Below, one piece after another: positions 26,566 through 35,641 of a stretch of 64,000 nucleotides of DNA. How positions within the stretch are numbered: position 1 is the stretch's first letter; every line of letters starts with the position of its first letter. Source of the DNA: Chryseobacterium sp. (GTDB lineage: Bacteria > Bacteroidota > Bacteroidia > Flavobacteriales > Weeksellaceae); NCBI RefSeq assembly GCF_019236175.1, contig NZ_JAFAJM010000014.1, positions 62,001 through 126,000 of the forward strand. Direction: 5' to 3'. The position numbers were made by a program, and so were the translations under genes. A model generated the notes under the pieces. That model was not told where the DNA came from. It did not search any database and was given only the letters and a program-made list of their open reading frames with translations.

Positions 26566-27810
26566 ATGAATGACGAAGCAAAAAGAAAACAACTTAGAAA
26601 ATATAAGGCATTTGCCACCGGATTATTTGTTCTGATGGCGGTTATTTTCATTGTTACGACGGTTCTTCAAAAGTCCAGCAATTCTCACTGGATTGGCTAT
26701 GTACGGGCTTTTGCAGAAGCGGCTATGGTAGGAGCATTAGCAGACTGGTTTGCAGTTACGGCCTTATTCCGTCATCCGTTGGGACTTCCGATTCCCCATA
26801 CCAATCTGATTGAAAACAGTAAGCAGAAATTGGGTGATAACCTGGGAAGCTTCGTGGTGAGTAATTTTCTTTCTCCTCAAAATATCCGTCCCTACATTCA
26901 AAGAATCAGGGTTTCAAACTTTGTGGGGGAATGGCTTGGTAAAGAAAAAAATCAGGATATTCTGATCCGAAATCTGTCGGATATTGTTCTGGACATTCTC
27001 AATAAACTGGATGATTCCACTGTGAGTCAGTTTATCAGCAAAAAAGTGTCAGAAATGACCGATGGTATCAAACTGAATAAAGTGGTGGGCAACGGGATCA
27101 ATTATATCCTGGAAAAAAATGACCATCAGAGAATCATCACCAATCTTTCCAAACAGATCAAAGAATACATTATTCAGAATGATGAAATGATCAAAGATCG
27201 GGTGAAAAAAGGAAGTTACACTTTCATTCCATCTTTTGTTGACAATAAAATTGCTGATAAAATAGCAGACGGTTTATCTGATTTTTTCAAAGAAATAGAG
27301 GAAGATCCCAACCATGAAGTAAGAGCCTTAATCACTCAAAAAATTTATGAATTTTCAGTTGATCTTAAAGAAGATCCGAAATGGGACGAAGAGTTTAAAA
27401 CCATTAAAAACGGTCTTCTTAAAAATGATAAACTCGATGAATATTCCAATGACATCTGGGTTTCTATCAAAAGAACCCTTATGAAAGAACTTCAGGAGGA
27501 TCAGTCTGCTCTGAAAGGTTATCTTTCTAAAAATCTGAATGAGTTTTCACAAAATTTAAAAACAGATGAAAATCTTCAGAATAAAATTGACCATTGGGTT
27601 CGGGTAACCGCTTATAAATATATTCTGAAAAACACTCATCAGTTCGGAAACCTCATCAGTACCACTGTAGGGAATTGGCAAGGTAAAGAATTAAGTGAAA
27701 AACTGGAACTGGAAGTAGGAAAAGATCTTCAGTTTATCCGTGTGAACGGAACTTTAGTGGGAGGTCTGGTAGGTTTAATTATATACACCATTTCTCATTT
27801 CTTTATTTAA
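26566..27810 (+). CDS. DUF445 family membrane protein
   Basis: The 414-aa protein starts MNDEAKRKQLRKYKAFATG; a longer start would place coding sequence across the -7 box. It has an N-terminal transmembrane segment (FATGLFVLMAVIFIVTTVL), a second hydrophobic stretch with the family motif AEAAMVGALADWFAVTALFRHPLGLPIPHT, a long helical middle, and a C-terminal membrane segment. This is the DUF445 (YjiN-like) pattern; the biochemical role is unknown. It is divergent from msrB. A secreted protein gene follows 16 bp later, possibly in the same transcript. Confidence 0.9.
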   Translation: MNDEAKRKQLRKYKAFATGLFVLMAVIFIVTTVLQKSSNSHWIGYVRAFAEAAMVGALADWFAVTALFRHPLGLPIPHTNLIENSKQKLGDNLGSFVVSNFLSPQNIRPYIQRIRVSNFVGEWLGKEKNQDILIRNLSDIVLDILNKLDDSTVSQFISKKVSEMTDGIKLNKVVGNGINYILEKNDHQRIITNLSKQIKEYIIQNDEMIKDRVKKGSYTFIPSFVDNKIADKIADGLSDFFKEIEEDPNHEVRALITQKIYEFSVDLKEDPKWDEEFKTIKNGLLKNDKLDEYSNDIWVSIKRTLMKELQEDQSALKGYLSKNLNEFSQNLKTDENLQNKIDHWVRVTAYKYILKNTHQFGNLISTTVGNWQGKELSEKLELEVGKDLQFIRVNGTLVGGLVGLIIYTISHFFI

Positions 27811-27826
27811 AAACCGAAACACAACC

Positions 27827-28717
27827 ATGAAAAAACTCCTTATTGCTCTCTTTCTTTCCTTTTTCCTTTCCGGTAAAAGTCAAAAGATTGAATTAAAAGC
27901 AGTCACAGATTCTTCCCAAGTCTTTAAAGGCGAGATTGCAGGAGTTCCTGTAACCTTTCAGCTTCGTTATACAGGCATTATAGACTGTGATCAGTATCAG
28001 CATTATGTAGACGGCTGGTACTATTACGACAAATACCAGAAGAAAATTCCTTTAACCGGCATCTACGATTTTTATGGCAATATGTATTTGTATAACTTTG
28101 GGAATAGGCAAAAGATGAATTCTAAAATTTTCAAGGAACAAATCACCTCCCGAAAGGCCATAGAACAAACTCATGAAATCGCACAAAAACTGGCTCCTCA
28201 GGAGTCTGTTATATTCGGACAACCTGTACCAAAAGAAAATACAGTCTCAGGAAATTTTTATCATAATAAAAAAGTGCTTTCCGCAAAGCTTTTCACCGGG
28301 AATGATATGATTTACCGGTATAATAATTATCTGATTTTACCGGATAATAAAAAGATCAATACGTATGATTTCATTAATAAGGCAGGCGGAAATCAATTCA
28401 TATCATTTGCTTCCGGAGAACAGGGAAACAGGATTCTTCTATATTTTGAAGAAGTTTCCAATTTTAATTTTTGCGGGATGTGCGGAGCCAGTGACGGGGA
28501 AAAAGGATATCGGATTTTATATTTTACCAAAGACTGGAATTACAAACATTATGAAGAATATCTGACGGAAAGCTGCCGGAAAGGAATATCTGAAACCCGG
28601 AAGATAAAGACCAAAGACCCAAATGTACTTCAGTTTAACGTTCCAAAATCCTACTCTTCACCTGCATATTCATTAAGGATTGATACTAAAAGGGTTCATG
28701 TTATAAAATCAAAATAA
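27827..28717 (+). CDS. Secreted protein of unknown function
   Basis: The 296-aa protein has a clear signal peptide (about 1-18, ending SGKSQ). The mature sequence has many Tyr and Asp, for example QYQHYVDGWYYYDKYQKKIPLTGIYDFYGNMYLY, consistent with beta-strand-rich structure, and a CGMCG pair near residue 220. I do not recognise a family. It is 16 bp downstream of the DUF445 gene and shares a terminator with the convergent pyrD. Function unknown. Confidence 0.7.
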   Translation: MKKLLIALFLSFFLSGKSQKIELKAVTDSSQVFKGEIAGVPVTFQLRYTGIIDCDQYQHYVDGWYYYDKYQKKIPLTGIYDFYGNMYLYNFGNRQKMNSKIFKEQITSRKAIEQTHEIAQKLAPQESVIFGQPVPKENTVSGNFYHNKKVLSAKLFTGNDMIYRYNNYLILPDNKKINTYDFINKAGGNQFISFASGEQGNRILLYFEEVSNFNFCGMCGASDGEKGYRILYFTKDWNYKHYEEYLTESCRKGISETRKIKTKDPNVLQFNVPKSYSSPAYSLRIDTKRVHVIKSK

Positions 28718-28719
28718 AT

Positions 28720-28748
28720 AAAAGAGAGCGCTGCCAGCGCTCTCTTTT
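28720..28748. terminator. Bidirectional terminator between unknown gene and pyrD
   Basis: Fourteen-bp perfect arms (AAAAGAGAGCGCTG and its complement) around a single central C, with A and T runs on both sides, located between two convergent stops. Confidence 0.9.
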
Positions 28749-28753
28749 TATTT

Positions 28754-29791
28754 CTATCTTGGCAATCTGCTTGCTCTTTTTAGAATTTCTTTATTGATTT
28801 CGTTAATCAGCTCAGGCCCTTCATAGATAAATCCGGTGTATAGCTGCACTAAACTAGCTCCTGCATCCAGTTTTTCAATGGCATCCTTTGCCGAATGAAT
28901 TCCTCCTACTCCAATGATTGGGAATGCTCTGTTGCTTTTATCGGAAAGGTATTTAATCATCTTTGTACTTCTCTCACGGATAGGCTTACCACTTAAACCT
29001 CCGTTTCCGATTTGTTCTAAAACTTCAGGAGATGTTTTCAGTCCTTCTCTGTTGACAGACGTATTGGAAACAATGACTCCGTCAATTTTTGTTTCTGCAA
29101 TCAGATCGATGATTTCATCCAGTTGCTGATTATTAAGATCGGGTGCAATTTTTAGTAATACCGGTTTTTGCACCGTTTTCGACTGATTGATTTTCTTAAC
29201 TTCCGTAATCAGTTCACGCAGGTATTCTACATCTTCCAATTTCGCGTGACTTCCTACATTCGGGCAGCTTACATTCAGTACGAAATAATCTACATGTGGA
29301 TGAAGCCCTTCAAAGCAATCCAGATAATCCTGGGTATAATTTTCGGGCTGGGTATCTGTATTTTTTCCGATGTTTCCACCAATGATTATTTTTCCTTTAT
29401 TGGATTTCAGTTTTTCAATGGCAGCCTGAAGCCCATCATTATTGAACCCCATTCTGTTGATGATTCCTCCATCTTCAATAAGACGGAATAGTCTTTTCTT
29501 AGGATTTCCGGCCTGAGCTCTTGGGGTTACAGTTCCGATTTCTACAAATCCAAAACCTAAATCTCCCAACTCGTTAAACAATGCTGCATTTTTATCAAAA
29601 CCGGCAGCCAGCCCTACAGGATTTTTAAATTTCAATCCGAAAACTTCTCTTTCCAGACGTTTGTCTTCAATAGGTTTTGGGAAAAATAATTGAGTAAGAA
29701 ATCCAAAATTCTTAAGCATCGAAAAAGTAAAGTGATGCACTTCTTCGGGATCAAATTTGAAAAGAACCGGACGGATGAGCGATTTGTACAT
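28754..29791 (-). CDS. pyrD: Quinone-dependent dihydroorotate dehydrogenase (class 2)
   Basis: The 345-aa protein has the class 2 N-terminal helix with FDPEEVHHF, the FMN barrel beginning [45 protein letters not shown] with the catalytic-base Ser, [10 protein letters not shown] and [11 protein letters not shown] near the C-terminus. It oxidises dihydroorotate to orotate in pyrimidine synthesis, passing electrons to quinone at the inner membrane. It is monocistronic. The Ser is followed by Cys (SCPN) instead of the SSPN seen in E. coli. Confidence 0.95.
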   Translation of the reverse strand: MYKSLIRPVLFKFDPEEVHHFTFSMLKNFGFLTQLFFPKPIEDKRLEREVFGLKFKNPVGLAAGFDKNAALFNELGDLGFGFVEIGTVTPRAQAGNPKKRLFRLIEDGGIINRMGFNNDGLQAAIEKLKSNKGKIIIGGNIGKNTDTQPENYTQDYLDCFEGLHPHVDYFVLNVSCPNVGSHAKLEDVEYLRELITEVKKINQSKTVQKPVLLKIAPDLNNQQLDEIIDLIAETKIDGVIVSNTSVNREGLKTSPEVLEQIGNGGLSGKPIRERSTKMIKYLSDKSNRAFPIIGVGGIHSAKDAIEKLDAGASLVQLYTGFIYEGPELINEINKEILKRASRLPR

Positions 29792-29938
29792 TGAAAAAAA
29801 GTTTTACAAAAATACTCATTTTAAAATTAATCTATAATTGACGTATGATATTTTATCAAGAAATGAATTATTAATACTATCTATATCATACAAAAACTGT
29901 GTAATCTGAAAACCATCGAGAATTTTTTTACGCTGACT

Positions 29939-29971
29939 ATCCTTGTCAAGGTTTAAAACCTTGACAAGGAT
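29939..29971. repeat. 33-bp perfect palindrome between truC and pyrD
   Basis: Sixteen-bp arms (ATCCTTGTCAAGGTTT and its exact complement) around one A. It lies 31 bp downstream of the truC stop and 148 bp upstream of pyrD, both on the minus strand. It has only a short run of T beyond it, so it is either a truC terminator or a copy of a dispersed palindromic element; such CCTTGTCAAGG palindromes are, from memory, recurrent in flavobacterial genomes. Confidence 0.7.
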
Positions 29972-30001
29972 GTTTTCTAAAGATTTTCTTCTTTAAGATC
30001 A

Positions 30002-30697
30002 TTAAGAATACGAACTCAAATCGAAGTTCAGGATATCTCCTACTCTTTTAAATTCTTCATCTATAGTAGCATTTACCGTAATTCTTTCGTTAGAAATAGG
30101 ATGATTAAAAATCAATTGATGAGCATGAAGCGTCATTTTGTTAATTTCAAATGTTTGAAGCCATAATTTATTCTGTTTATTGCAGCCGTGTTTCCGGCAT
30201 CCTAAAATGGGGTGTAAAATATGTTTAAAATGTTTTCTCAATTGGTGAAATCGTCCTGTTTCAGGGATCGCTTCTACTAAACAGTATCTCGAAGTCTGAT
30301 GTTTTAAAAAGGGTAAATCGATTTCTGATTTTTGTAAAAGACGATAATAAGTAATCGCATTTTGCCTGACTTCGTTTTCATTAACCAGATCATAATCGAT
30401 GGTTTCTTCTTCTTTCGCCCAGCCTCGTAGAATGGCGATATATTTTTTCTCCACTTCCCGGGTTGCAAAACGGTCGCTCATGATTCTCAGTGTATCTTTA
30501 TCTAAAGTGAACAACAAAACCCCGGAGGTTTTGCGGTCTAAACGATGCACAGGATAGACTTTTTGTCCAATCTGCTTTCGTAATTCCTGAATAGCATAGG
30601 TATCTGCTTCCCCTGCATAGAAGGACTTGTGAACTAATAATCCACTGGGTTTATTGATGGCAATAATATGTTCGTCGCGATAAAGAATTTCTAACAT
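30002..30697 (-). CDS. truC: tRNA pseudouridine synthase, RluA family (TruC-like)
   Basis: The 231-aa protein starts MLEILYRDEHIIAINKPSG, closely following the E. coli TruC N-terminus. The catalytic Asp is in HRLDRKTSGVLLF. Later motifs VRGW-like LRGWAKEE, TGRFHQLRKHFKH and HPILGCRKHG fit the family. TruC modifies U65 of tRNA(Ile/Asp); the N-terminal and length match makes TruC more likely than RluA itself. No S4 domain is present. It is a single gene divergent from glyS. Confidence 0.85.
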   Translation of the reverse strand: MLEILYRDEHIIAINKPSGLLVHKSFYAGEADTYAIQELRKQIGQKVYPVHRLDRKTSGVLLFTLDKDTLRIMSDRFATREVEKKYIAILRGWAKEEETIDYDLVNENEVRQNAITYYRLLQKSEIDLPFLKHQTSRYCLVEAIPETGRFHQLRKHFKHILHPILGCRKHGCNKQNKLWLQTFEINKMTLHAHQLIFNHPISNERITVNATIDEEFKRVGDILNFDLSSYS

Positions 30698-30725
30698 GGG
30701 GCAAAAGTAGAAATTTTCTACTGAT

Positions 30726-30828
30726 CTAGCCCTGATTGTAACGGCATCCTTTTTTGTTGCGGCCGGAGTGAAGCGGAAGCTGCGACAAAAAAGATACAGT
30801 GGAAAGCAGGTTCCCGGCTCCTAAAAAC
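30726..30828 (+). ncRNA. Structured repeat-like element upstream of glyS
   Basis: About 100 nt beginning CTAGCCCTGATTG and ending GGCTCCTAAAAA. A central stem pairs 30750-30763 with 30779-30792; its two imperfect pairs are both G-U wobbles on the plus strand, which suggests RNA-level pairing. The ends can also pair: AGCC with GGCT, CCTG with CAGG. From memory, near-identical blocks with the same flanks recur in intergenic regions of Flavobacterium and Chryseobacterium. GC content is well above its surroundings. Strand is inferred from the wobble pairs. Confidence 0.5.
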
Positions 30829-30899
30829 GAAAATCAAACTATTTAATGGATTATTAACAGCTTTTTTTACTGAATCTCATGATTTTGGATCCAATTTGC

Positions 30900-30907
30900 T
30901 ATTTTTG
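30900..30907 (+). promoter_or_regulatory. -7 box of glyS
   Basis: TATTTTTG matches TAnnTTTG exactly, 21 bp before the ATG at 30929. No clear -33 TTG at standard spacing. Confidence 0.5.
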
Positions 30908-30928
30908 CACATCAGACGTAAAAAAATT

Positions 30929-32470
30929 ATGGCAAAGCAAGAAGATGTTTTCAAGAAAGTAATTTCTCACGCTAAAGAATACGGGTTTATTTTCCCTTCA
31001 AGTGAGATCTATGATGGTTTATCCGCTGTTTATGATTATGGACAGAACGGTGCTGAACTTAAAAATAATATCAAACAATACTGGTGGAAAGCTATGGTAC
31101 AGCTTAACGAAAATATTGTGGGTATTGATTCGGCAATCCTTATGCACCCAACAACATGGAAGGCATCAGGCCACGTAGACGCTTTCAACGATCCATTGAT
31201 TGATAATAAGGATTCTAAAAAACGTTTCAGAGCAGATGTTTTGGTGGAAGACTATTGTGCTAAAATTGAAGATAAAGAGAATAAAGAAATTGAAAAAGCG
31301 GCAAAGAGATTCGGAGATGCTTTCGATAAAGATCAGTTTGTTGCTACCAATCCAAAAATTTTGGAATACAGAGCAAAGAGAGAGGCTATTCTTTCAAGAT
31401 TGGCAAAATCTCTGGAAAATGAAGATCTTGCTGATGTAAAAGCTTTGATTGAAGAACTTGAAATTGCTGATCCGGATACGGGTTCTAAAAACTGGACGGA
31501 AGTAAGACAGTTCAACTTAATGTTCGGAACTAAATTAGGTGCTTCTGCAGACAGCGCAATGGATCTTTATTTAAGACCGGAAACGGCTCAGGGTATTTTT
31601 GTGAACTATTTAAATGTTCAAAAAACTTCACGTCACAGACTTCCTTTCGGTATTGCACAGATTGGTAAAGCGTTCAGAAATGAGATTGTTGCCAGACAGT
31701 TTATCTTCAGAATGCGTGAATTCGAACAAATGGAAATGCAGTTCTTTGTAGCTCCGGGTACAGAGCTTGAATTCTACGAACAGTGGAAACAAAAACGTCT
31801 GAACTGGCACTTGGCATTAGGATTAGGGAATGATAATTACAGATTCCATGATCATGAGAAATTAGCTCACTATGCGAATGCTGCGGCTGATATTGAATTC
31901 AACTTCCCATTTGGTTTCAAAGAACTGGAAGGTATTCACTCAAGAACTGATTTTGACCTTAAGGCGCACGAAAAGTTCTCCGGAAGAAAGCTGCAGTTCT
32001 TCGATCCTGAAAGAAATGAAAACTATGTTCCTTACGTAGTGGAGACTTCTGTAGGTTTGGACAGATTATTCCTTTCTATCTTCTCACACTGCTTAAAAGA
32101 TGAAGTACTGGAAGACGGTTCGGAAAGAACGGTTTTATCTTTACCTCCGGCATTGGCACCAATTAAGGCTGCTATTCTTCCATTGATGAAGAAAGATGGC
32201 TTAGCGGAGTATGCTGAGAAAATCTTCAACGATCTGAAATATGATTTCAACTTATTCTACGAAGAAAAAGACGCCATCGGAAAACGTTACAGAAGACAGG
32301 ATGCTATTGGTACTCCTTACTGTATCACGGTAGATCACGATTCATTAACAGATCACACAGTAACCATCAGAGACAGAGATACAATGCAGCAGGAAAGAGT
32401 TCCTGTTTCAGAGTTGAGAAGAATCATTGATGAGAAGACCAACTTCAGAAATTTACTTTCTAAAATATAA
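30929..32470 (+). CDS. glyS: Glycine--tRNA ligase (class II, alpha2 type)
   Basis: The 513-aa protein starts MAKQEDVFKKVISHAKEYGF; an earlier in-frame start overlaps the -7 box. Class II motifs are present: MFGTKLG and LRPETAQGIFVNYLN, FGIAQIGKAFRNEI (motif 2) with FRMREFEQMEMQFF, and VVETSVGLDRLFLSIFSHCLKDE (motif 3). The anticodon-binding domain occupies the C-terminal third. It charges tRNA(Gly). This is the single-chain dimeric form found in Bacteroidota. A structured element and a clear -7 box lie upstream and a terminator downstream. Confidence 0.96.
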   Translation: MAKQEDVFKKVISHAKEYGFIFPSSEIYDGLSAVYDYGQNGAELKNNIKQYWWKAMVQLNENIVGIDSAILMHPTTWKASGHVDAFNDPLIDNKDSKKRFRADVLVEDYCAKIEDKENKEIEKAAKRFGDAFDKDQFVATNPKILEYRAKREAILSRLAKSLENEDLADVKALIEELEIADPDTGSKNWTEVRQFNLMFGTKLGASADSAMDLYLRPETAQGIFVNYLNVQKTSRHRLPFGIAQIGKAFRNEIVARQFIFRMREFEQMEMQFFVAPGTELEFYEQWKQKRLNWHLALGLGNDNYRFHDHEKLAHYANAAADIEFNFPFGFKELEGIHSRTDFDLKAHEKFSGRKLQFFDPERNENYVPYVVETSVGLDRLFLSIFSHCLKDEVLEDGSERTVLSLPPALAPIKAAILPLMKKDGLAEYAEKIFNDLKYDFNLFYEEKDAIGKRYRRQDAIGTPYCITVDHDSLTDHTVTIRDRDTMQQERVPVSELRRIIDEKTNFRNLLSKI

Positions 32471-32473
32471 TGC

Positions 32474-32501
32474 AAAAGCCCTGAATAATCAGGGCTTTTT
32501 T
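32474..32501 (+). terminator. Terminator of glyS
   Basis: Arms AAAAGCCCTGA and TCAGGGCTTTT with a 4-nt loop, then extra T, 3 bp after the stop. Confidence 0.9.
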
Positions 32502-32541
32502 CATTTTCAAAAAATATATATTCAGATATTGCGAAAATGAT

Positions 32542-32549
32542 TATTTTTG
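32542..32549 (+). promoter_or_regulatory. -7 box of first tandem lipoprotein gene
   Basis: TATTTTTG, a perfect TAnnTTTG, 27 bp before the ATG. A similar block (GAAAAT, TATTTTT, ACGGA) precedes the second paralogue at 33483-33506, so the promoter was duplicated with the gene. Confidence 0.5.
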
Positions 32550-32576
32550 ACGGAATAAAAAAAACTAATAACAATC

Positions 32577-33401
32577 ATGAAGAAATTATTTATTTCGTCT
32601 TTGGCTATGGCAGTGATCGTAAGCTGTAGCTCATCCAATGATGATACATCTGCCAATAGCAGCAATAATAACAATAACAACACGCCCTATCTCCTAAAGA
32701 AATCTACTGAAATTAGTCCGGATGGCTCGTCTTATGTTGTTGAATATAAATACAACGGAACTAAAATAACCGAGTCTTATGATGTTACTGACAAAGAAAA
32801 AACAGTATTCACTTATGACGGGGATAATATTGTAAAAGCTGAAGTCTATAGAGACGGAGTATTAAAAATCACAAGAGAGTATGCCTATTCCAGTGGTAAG
32901 CTGGTTTCTGAAAAGGTAACGAATAAAGAAAAGGGGCAACCCTTGATTTATACTGAAAACTATCAATATCTGAGTGACAATCATGTACAGTATAATGATT
33001 TTTATACGGCTACATATAATCCGACAACAGGTGCTTATTCAGATATCAAGTTTATTCAGAAAGATGTTTATTTCAATAATGGCAATATGATTTCCTGCAG
33101 TTCTACAAACATGGGAATTACCCATAGTATTACTTACATTTATGACGGAAACAACCATCCTATGAAGAATGTAACCGGTTTTGTAAAAATGGAAATGTTT
33201 AGCAATAATGACGGTGAAATTGGTTACAGTAATCTGTTAAGCTCAAACGGTACCTATACAGGTACTTTGAATGAAACTCATAAATCCAATGGAGTTCATA
33301 CGCTTAATGCAGCTAATTATCCTACAAAGTCTGAGATGACTTATGTAAGCTCCAGTATTGGAACTAATAAGCGCACTTACCTTTACGAATACAACAAATA
33401 A
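32577..33401 (+). CDS. Lipoprotein of unknown function, tandem paralogue 1
   Basis: The 274-aa protein has a lipoprotein signal ending AVIVSCSSS, then an Asn-rich linker and a beta-strand-rich body with repeated Tyr-Asn-Gly/Tyr-Asp-Gly units (EYKYNGTKITES, FTYDGDNIVKAE, YAYSSGKLVSEKV). The pattern resembles RHS/YD-type repeats found on bacterial surfaces. About half of the residues match the next gene in the same order. Probably an outer-membrane lipoprotein; function unknown. Confidence 0.75.
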   Translation: MKKLFISSLAMAVIVSCSSSNDDTSANSSNNNNNNTPYLLKKSTEISPDGSSYVVEYKYNGTKITESYDVTDKEKTVFTYDGDNIVKAEVYRDGVLKITREYAYSSGKLVSEKVTNKEKGQPLIYTENYQYLSDNHVQYNDFYTATYNPTTGAYSDIKFIQKDVYFNNGNMISCSSTNMGITHSITYIYDGNNHPMKNVTGFVKMEMFSNNDGEIGYSNLLSSNGTYTGTLNETHKSNGVHTLNAANYPTKSEMTYVSSSIGTNKRTYLYEYNK

Positions 33402-33424
33402 TGATTTACAGTATATAAATCCCT

Positions 33425-33452
33425 AGCCCTGAAATATTTCAGGGCTTTTTTA
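33425..33452 (+). terminator. Terminator of first tandem lipoprotein gene
   Basis: Perfect 22-bp palindrome AGCCCTGAAAT plus complement, followed by a T run. Its stem core equals that of the glyS terminator. Confidence 0.85.
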
Positions 33453-33530
33453 TTTTTTAATCAGAGCAGATCAACATACCACGAAAATTGCTATTTTTAA
33501 CGGACTAAAAACTAAAAACTGGTAATAACC

Positions 33531-34361
33531 ATGAAAAAACTACTCATTTCATCACTGGCTGTAGCCGTGATTTCAAGTTGCGTATCCAATGACAATCCTG
33601 CAGATCACAGGGACGAGGGCAAAAAAAACAATAATACCAATGCTGCTTTCCGTCTTCTGAAAAAAGCAACCGAGATCAAACAGACCGGCACGCCTTATGT
33701 TCTGGAATTTAAATATAACGGAGACAAAATAACAGAATCCTACAATGCAGCAGATGATGATAAAATCATTTATACTTATAATGGAGATTATATCATTAAA
33801 ATGGAAGAATTCGTTGGCGGTGTACTGGTTCTTATGAAAGAATTCACCTATTCCAACGGAAAACTTGCCACAGAGAAAGTAACTGATAAAGAACAGGGAA
33901 TACTGGTTTACACCAAAAACTATCAGTACGTAAGCAATACGCATGTAAAATTTAATGAGTATAAAGATGCCACCTATAATGCATCCACGGGAACCTATTC
34001 GAATCTTCAGTTTGCCCAGGCGGATGCTTATTTAACAAACAACGGCAATGTAGCCTCAGTAAGTTACATTTATAACGGAACCACCTACAATATTACCAAT
34101 ATGTTTGATACTTCCAACAATCCGATGAGAAGTGTCAAAGGCTTTATTGAACTCGCCTTAACAGATGTACACGACGGGCAGCTATCTTACAATAATCTCC
34201 TCACCCAGAAAGAAATCTATTCGGGAGCGGTTAACGGAAGCAACAAAATTACGGCAACCCATACTCTCGGAGGTGACAATTATCCTACCAAAACAGTGAC
34301 CACTTATGACATTTCATCCTATGGAACCACCACGATTACTTCACTTTATGAATACTATTAG
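33531..34361 (+). CDS. Lipoprotein of unknown function, tandem paralogue 2
   Basis: The 276-aa protein is a paralogue of the preceding gene: same lipoprotein signal (ending AVISSCVSN), same Tyr/Asn-rich repeats (EFKYNGDKITESY, YTYNGDYIIKMEE, FTYSNGKLATEKV) and the same C-terminal TLGGDNYPTKT-type ending. It has its own promoter region and is separated by the terminator at 33425. Gene duplication followed by divergence is evident. Function unknown; outer-membrane location likely. Confidence 0.75.
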   Translation: MKKLLISSLAVAVISSCVSNDNPADHRDEGKKNNNTNAAFRLLKKATEIKQTGTPYVLEFKYNGDKITESYNAADDDKIIYTYNGDYIIKMEEFVGGVLVLMKEFTYSNGKLATEKVTDKEQGILVYTKNYQYVSNTHVKFNEYKDATYNASTGTYSNLQFAQADAYLTNNGNVASVSYIYNGTTYNITNMFDTSNNPMRSVKGFIELALTDVHDGQLSYNNLLTQKEIYSGAVNGSNKITATHTLGGDNYPTKTVTTYDISSYGTTTITSLYEYY

Positions 34362-34409
34362 TCTTTAAATTTTTACCGGTTCATTTTTACTTTTATAACC
34401 AAATTAGTT

Positions 34410-34417
34410 TAATTTTG
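34410..34417 (+). promoter_or_regulatory. -7 box of serine hydrolase gene
   Basis: TAATTTTG, a perfect TAnnTTTG, 22 bp before the ATG. Confidence 0.5.
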
Positions 34418-34439
34418 TCAGAGACCGATTCATAACAAT

Positions 34440-35573
34440 ATGAAAATACTAAAGTACATGATAGGTGGTGCTGTAGCAGGTGCTGCAGCAGCTTATTTCC
34501 TGGGATACGACTATCTGTTTAGCGGCATATCCAAAACCTACCTTAAAGGAAAGTCCAGTGCTTATATTGATGACGGAGATCTTTTTCCAAGCAATCCTGT
34601 GGCCACAGAATCTCCTGAGCTTTGGGAAGAGGATCCGGACTATAATAAAAAGGAATTACCTAAAAGCTTAGTTGATAATTTAAAACATTCCAAAACAGCG
34701 GCTTTTATAGTGATCAGAAGCGGAAAAATTCTTCATGAGCAGTATTGGGATGGCTATAATCAGCTTTCACAGACCAATTCTTTTTCCATGGCAAAGGCTG
34801 TTACGGTTATGCTTCTGGGAAAAGCTCTTGAAGAAGGTATTATAAAAGACATTGATGAAAAGATGGCCACATTCTATCCTGAACTTCGCGAAAAAACATT
34901 TGGAAGCAGTGTTACCCTTAAAAATCTCGCTCAGATGGAAGCAGGACTTGACTGGGACGAAAATTATAACAACCCTTTTCTTCCCAATGCAAAAGCCTAT
35001 TACGGAAAGAGCCTGGTAAAAGCAGTATTTTCAAGAAAATTCAAAGAGGAACCGGGCTCCCGGTTTGAATACCAGAGCGGCTCTACACAGCTTCTTGGCT
35101 TTGCTGTAAAAAAAGCACTGGGAAAACCGCTGGCTACCTATTTATCAGAAAAATTCTGGATTCCGCTGGGCATGGAACAAAATGCAAAATGGAGTACAGA
35201 CAATTACGGAATGGAAAAAACATATTGCTGCATCCATTCCAATGCAAGAGACTTTGCTAAACTGGGACAATTATTCCTGAATGATGGTAAAGTTGGAGAT
35301 CAGCAGGTTCTTAATACCGCTTTTATTGAAGCCATGAGAACCCCGACAGAGAAATCTGAAGGAATATACGGACTGGGTCTTTGGATCAATAATGATAATC
35401 CGGTCAGACATTATTATTTTCTGGGACTTCAGGGACAATATATTATTATGGTTCCGGAATACCAAATGATCATCGTAAGAACCGGAAGTTATTCCAACAG
35501 TCCTAAAAACGACAGGGGAAGACCGGATCAGGTGAGGTTTCTTGTCAATGAAACAGTTCAGTTTTTTCAGTAA
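34440..35573 (+). CDS. Beta-lactamase-related serine hydrolase, membrane anchored
   Basis: The 377-aa protein has an N-terminal membrane segment (MKILKYMIGGAVAGAAAAYFLG), no cleavage site evident. The PF00144-type fold is shown by the SxxK motif SMAK near residue 119, a Tyr motif YQSGSTQLLG near 216, and GLGLWINND near 312. These enzymes include esterases, D-aminopeptidases and class C-like beta-lactamases; the second motif YQS is not the YxN of true beta-lactamases, so esterase or peptidase activity is more likely. It is a single gene with a clear promoter. Confidence 0.82.
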   Translation: MKILKYMIGGAVAGAAAAYFLGYDYLFSGISKTYLKGKSSAYIDDGDLFPSNPVATESPELWEEDPDYNKKELPKSLVDNLKHSKTAAFIVIRSGKILHEQYWDGYNQLSQTNSFSMAKAVTVMLLGKALEEGIIKDIDEKMATFYPELREKTFGSSVTLKNLAQMEAGLDWDENYNNPFLPNAKAYYGKSLVKAVFSRKFKEEPGSRFEYQSGSTQLLGFAVKKALGKPLATYLSEKFWIPLGMEQNAKWSTDNYGMEKTYCCIHSNARDFAKLGQLFLNDGKVGDQQVLNTAFIEAMRTPTEKSEGIYGLGLWINNDNPVRHYYFLGLQGQYIIMVPEYQMIIVRTGSYSNSPKNDRGRPDQVRFLVNETVQFFQ

Positions 35574-35611
35574 AAGAGTCTGAAAAATATATTGAGTAGA
35601 TCCGATTTGTC

Positions 35612-35635
35612 AAAAACACTGCTGTCGTGTTTTTT
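35612..35635. terminator. Weak shared terminator
   Basis: Arms AAAAACAC and GTGTTTTT around TGCTGTC between two convergent genes; AT-rich stem with T runs both ways. Confidence 0.5.
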
Positions 35636-35641
35636 AACGGC

